Part shown: piece by piece, positions 7,497-9,156 of the stretch
Numbering within the stretch: the stretch's first letter is position 1
Layout of the letters: each line of letters begins with the position of its first letter
NCBI GenBank assembly: GCA_001798455.1
Contig: MGSI01000015.1
Span: 490-9,645 of the forward strand
Direction of reading: 5' to 3'
Length of the DNA stretch: 9,156 nt
Source of the DNA: Deltaproteobacteria bacterium RIFCSPLOWO2_02_FULL_57_26
Lineage (GTDB): Bacteria; Desulfobacterota; Binatia; UBA9968
Position numbers and translations under genes: made by a program
Notes under the pieces: generated by a model
The model's database searches: none
What the model saw: only the letters and a program-made list of their open reading frames with translations
What the model was told of the DNA's origin: nothing

Positions 7497-7521
7497 AACT
7501 ATCTCCTTCCGTTTCCCCCAT

Positions 7522-8190
7522 ATGAAACAACGCCCTGCCGCGCGTTCCAGTTGGCTACTCGTGCTCGCCTTCCTGGCTTCTGCCTGTGCAGGGCCAATTA
7601 ATCAGCCAGACCTGGCAAGAAGGTCTCAGAAGACCAAAAGCGTTGTTATCGTGAATTATGGCTGGCATACGGGGGTTGCGATAAGGAAGGCTGATATCCC
7701 GCCGACCGTCATCCCAGAGAGTCGGGATTTTCCCGACGCCGATTTTGTCGAGATCGGCTGGGGAGATTGGGATTACTACCGGGCGGCAGATCCCGGCTTG
7801 GGAATGGCGCTCAAGGCTTCGTTCTGGTCCAGCCGCAGCGCTCTTCACGTCATTGGTTTCAAGGGGTCGGCGGAAGATCATTTTCGGGGCAGCGAGGTTG
7901 TCGAGATTGCCGTTTCTGACGATGGGTTAAGAGGATTGGTCCGATTTGTAGCGGAAACTTTCTTGAGAAGCGAGGAAGGTCTTCCGGCTGAGGGTAGCCC
8001 GGGGTTGTATGCAAATAGCCGGTTCTATCCGGCTCGAGGACAATTTCACCTCTTCAGAAACTGCAACACCTGGGTGGCAGAAGCACTGCAGTCCGCCGGG
8101 CTCCCTGTTTCTACGTCTTTTGCGATCACGGCAGGAAATGTAATGGATCAAGCCAGACGTTCTGGAACCCTTAGGGCGCCGGGGCACTAG
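7522..8190 (+). CDS. DUF2459 (TIGR02117-like) family predicted lipoprotein
   Basis: With the ATG at 7522 the product has 222 residues. It begins with basic residues, a hydrophobic stretch and LASAC, giving a candidate lipidated Cys22 that fits the relaxed lipobox pattern, so export and membrane anchoring are likely. The mature part has the family features VNYGWHTGVAI (His49), FVEIGWGDWDYYR (75-87) and RNCNTWVAEAL (Cys181). The family's function is not established. The order of a His-Thr-Gly segment followed by an Asn-Cys segment recalls permuted papain-like NlpC/P60 and LRAT enzymes, which would suggest a cysteine hydrolase or acyltransferase; this is my inference. No ribosome-binding site precedes the ATG. 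A TTG at 7489 in the same frame overlaps the permease end and would spoil the signal peptide. The gene starts 25 bases after the permease stop and probably closes the operon. Confidence 0.85.
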   Translation: MKQRPAARSSWLLVLAFLASACAGPINQPDLARRSQKTKSVVIVNYGWHTGVAIRKADIPPTVIPESRDFPDADFVEIGWGDWDYYRAADPGLGMALKASFWSSRSALHVIGFKGSAEDHFRGSEVVEIAVSDDGLRGLVRFVAETFLRSEEGLPAEGSPGLYANSRFYPARGQFHLFRNCNTWVAEALQSAGLPVSTSFAITAGNVMDQARRSGTLRAPGH

Positions 8191-8219
8191 AGGATATGTT
8201 GAGGTATCCTCCTCTTTTT
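8190..8219 (+). terminator. Candidate terminator of the exporter operon
   Basis: GAGGATA (8190-8196) and TATCCTC (8205-8211) form a 7-bp stem with an 8-base loop, followed by CTC and five T (8215-8219). It begins at the last base of the lipoprotein stop codon. The stem is short and only moderately GC-rich. Confidence 0.5.
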
Positions 8220-8467
8220 CTGTTCCTGCGAGATGGGTTAAAGCTCAAGTCGCCGGATGACGGAATGGAGTTGCCAGTAGTCGTACACGCTCTCTCTTGG
8301 CGCTCTGGCAATTCGCCGTTGGGCTCAGCGCTTCAAAAAGCAGAATGTCCCCTTTTCCGACCCGTTCGATTCCAAGCCTGACACCGATTCACCGATTACC
8401 GATTACTGACGACCTCTGTGTCGATTTGTGCGCGTGTTTTAACTCCTTCGGACGGTTGAGCCATGAC
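8191..8467. other. Gene-poor spacer with repeat fragments
   Basis: No reading frame here has a recognisable product or good initiation signals. Besides the terminator hairpin it holds an imperfect inverted repeat whose arms share TTGCCAG (8271-8277) and CTGGCAA (8305-8311), a GAATGTCCCCTTTT segment (8343-8356) and a short ACCGATT repeat. The texture suggests remnants of small repetitive elements rather than a lost gene. Confidence 0.5.
8383..8404 (+). repeat. Short tandem repeat, three copies of ACCGATT
   Basis: ACCGATT occurs at 8383-8389, 8391-8397 and 8398-8404, with periods of 8 and 7 bases. No function is evident. Confidence 0.7.
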
Positions 8468-8542
8468 GGCTAACGTACCGCGTAACCGGCTGCCAACGAA
8501 GCTCAGCGTAGTTGGCAGTCCGCGTTGATGCGACTGTTAGGC
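8468..8542 (-). other. Candidate integron attC recombination site
   Basis: This 75-base imperfect palindrome, read on the minus strand, starts with GCCTAAC (8542-8536, consensus RYYYAAC) and ends with GTTAGCC (8474-8468, one base off GTTRRRY). Three-base unpaired spacers (AGT and TAC) separate these boxes from an inner stem whose core is CTGCCAAC/GTTGGCAG (8490-8497 and 8511-8518) around a 13-base loop. The 5' arm is 32 bases and the 3' arm 30; the extra bases on the left arm resemble the extrahelical bases that orient attC sites. The stop codon of the neighbouring formate/nitrite transporter (TAA, 8539-8537) lies inside the GCCTAAC box, as in many cassettes. No T-run follows, so it does not look like an ordinary terminator. 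No integrase gene or second site is visible. Confidence 0.6.
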
Positions 8543-9156
8543 ATTTTGATTCTGGCCTGGCGCCCGTCGATAGATGACGTGATACACCAATCCCACCAGC
8601 ACACTGCCGCCTATGATGTTGCCCAGTATTACCGGCACCAGGTTGCTGAAGAAACCAACCCAAGTAACGGTATTGGCGGTCACCCCGATGTTCTCGAAGG
8701 TCTGCAGCAGCATGGCGAGCGGGATAAAGTACATGTTGGCGACGCTATGTTCGAAGCCGGCCGCAACGAACGCAGATATGGGAAAGACAATTGCCACAGC
8801 CTTGTCGATAACGCTTCGTCCGGCAAGCGCCATCCATACCGCCATGCAGACCAGGACATTACAGAGGATGCCTTTGAAGAAGGCCGTCCAGAACGGCATG
8901 GCGACCTTGGCTACGGCAATCCTGAGATATTCCTGGGCAATTGCACTGTTGTTCATTTCAGGATGACGGGAGAGAAAAACCAGCAGCGCTAATCCGGCTG
9001 CGCCGACAAGATTGCCGCCGCAAACAATCGCCCAGTTCCGCAGCAGATCGCGGGTCGAAATCTTCCCGTCGGCCCAAGCCATCGCCAACAGATTATTCCC
9101 AGTGAATAGCTCCGCGCCAGCGACGACCACGAGAATCAACCCCAAAGCAAAGGCCA
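8537..9156 (-). CDS. Formate/nitrite transporter (FocA/NirC family), 5'-truncated by window edge
   Basis: The frame is open from the window edge to TAA at 8539-8537, giving about 205 C-terminal residues of a protein usually near 270-285, so the first helices are missing. FNT proteins are pentameric inner-membrane channels for formate, nitrite or related small anions. The family signatures present are GAELFTGNN near the start of the visible part, FFKGILCNVLVCMAVWMA and GRSVIDKA, and then GFEHSVANMYFIPLAM, whose His corresponds to the pore histidine of FocA (His209). The end is hydrophilic (RRAPGQNQNA). The motifs do not separate formate from nitrite carriers, so no symbol is assigned. The stop codon is embedded in the candidate attC site, which makes this the possible cargo of an integron cassette. 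Confidence 0.95.
   Translation of the reverse strand, partial: AFALGLILVVVAGAELFTGNNLLAMAWADGKISTRDLLRNWAIVCGGNLVGAAGLALLVFLSRHPEMNNSAIAQEYLRIAVAKVAMPFWTAFFKGILCNVLVCMAVWMALAGRSVIDKAVAIVFPISAFVAAGFEHSVANMYFIPLAMLLQTFENIGVTANTVTWVGFFSNLVPVILGNIIGGSVLVGLVYHVIYRRAPGQNQNA

Noticed and set aside
8196..8381. 61-residue open frame after the lipoprotein gene
   Set aside because: It starts inside the terminator hairpin, has no good ribosome-binding site and gives no recognisable sequence.
8396..8464. 22-codon minus-strand open frame starting just beyond the attC-like site, as a next cassette gene might
   Set aside because: It is too short to support, contains the ACCGATT repeat region at its end, and resembles nothing known.
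8468..8542. Reading of the palindrome as a plain transcription terminator for the formate/nitrite transporter gene
   Set aside because: No T-run follows on the minus strand, the stem has regular internal spacers, and the outer boxes match attC consensus sequences, so attC is the better fit though not proven.

Overview
The window looks like chromosomal DNA from a Gram-negative bacterium with fairly GC-rich coding sequence. The Gram-negative call rests on a HlyD-type periplasmic adaptor, a predicted lipoprotein and an ABC exporter of the YbhG/YbhF/YbhS-YhiI kind. I cannot name a genus. Nine genes are supported. Two run off the ends: a cation diffusion facilitator at the left and a formate/nitrite transporter at the right. 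No rRNA, tRNA, CRISPR array or insertion sequence was seen.

Left part (1-2700). The C-terminal two thirds of a CzcD/ZitB-type metal efflux protein is followed by a plausible terminator and promoter. Next comes an extended-SDR nucleotide-sugar enzyme whose active-site residues match UDP-glucuronate decarboxylases (ArnA C-terminal domain and UXS). It converges on uppP, the undecaprenyl-diphosphate phosphatase that recycles the lipid carrier of cell-wall and polysaccharide synthesis.

Middle (2777-8190). An EntS-like MFS exporter on the minus strand, upstream of uppP, is divergent from a plus-strand operon of HlyD adaptor, ABC ATPase, ABC-2 permease and a DUF2459-type lipoprotein. The 190-base divergent gap holds a candidate promoter for each side and an imperfect inverted repeat. 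The adaptor, ATPase and permease probably form one tripartite exporter that needs an outer-membrane channel encoded elsewhere. The operon probably ends at a small hairpin with a T-run just after the lipoprotein gene.

Right part (8191-9156). About 350 bases without a convincing gene hold a hairpin, a degenerate triple repeat and, at 8468-8542, a 75-base imperfect palindrome. The palindrome has integron attC architecture: GCCTAAC/GTTAGCC outer boxes, a short unpaired spacer, an inner stem and a longer left arm. The stop codon of the minus-strand formate/nitrite transporter lies inside its GCCTAAC box, as in many integron cassettes. This is the most interesting signal in the window. Most of the remaining genes belong to well-known families, and no clearly new multi-gene system was found.
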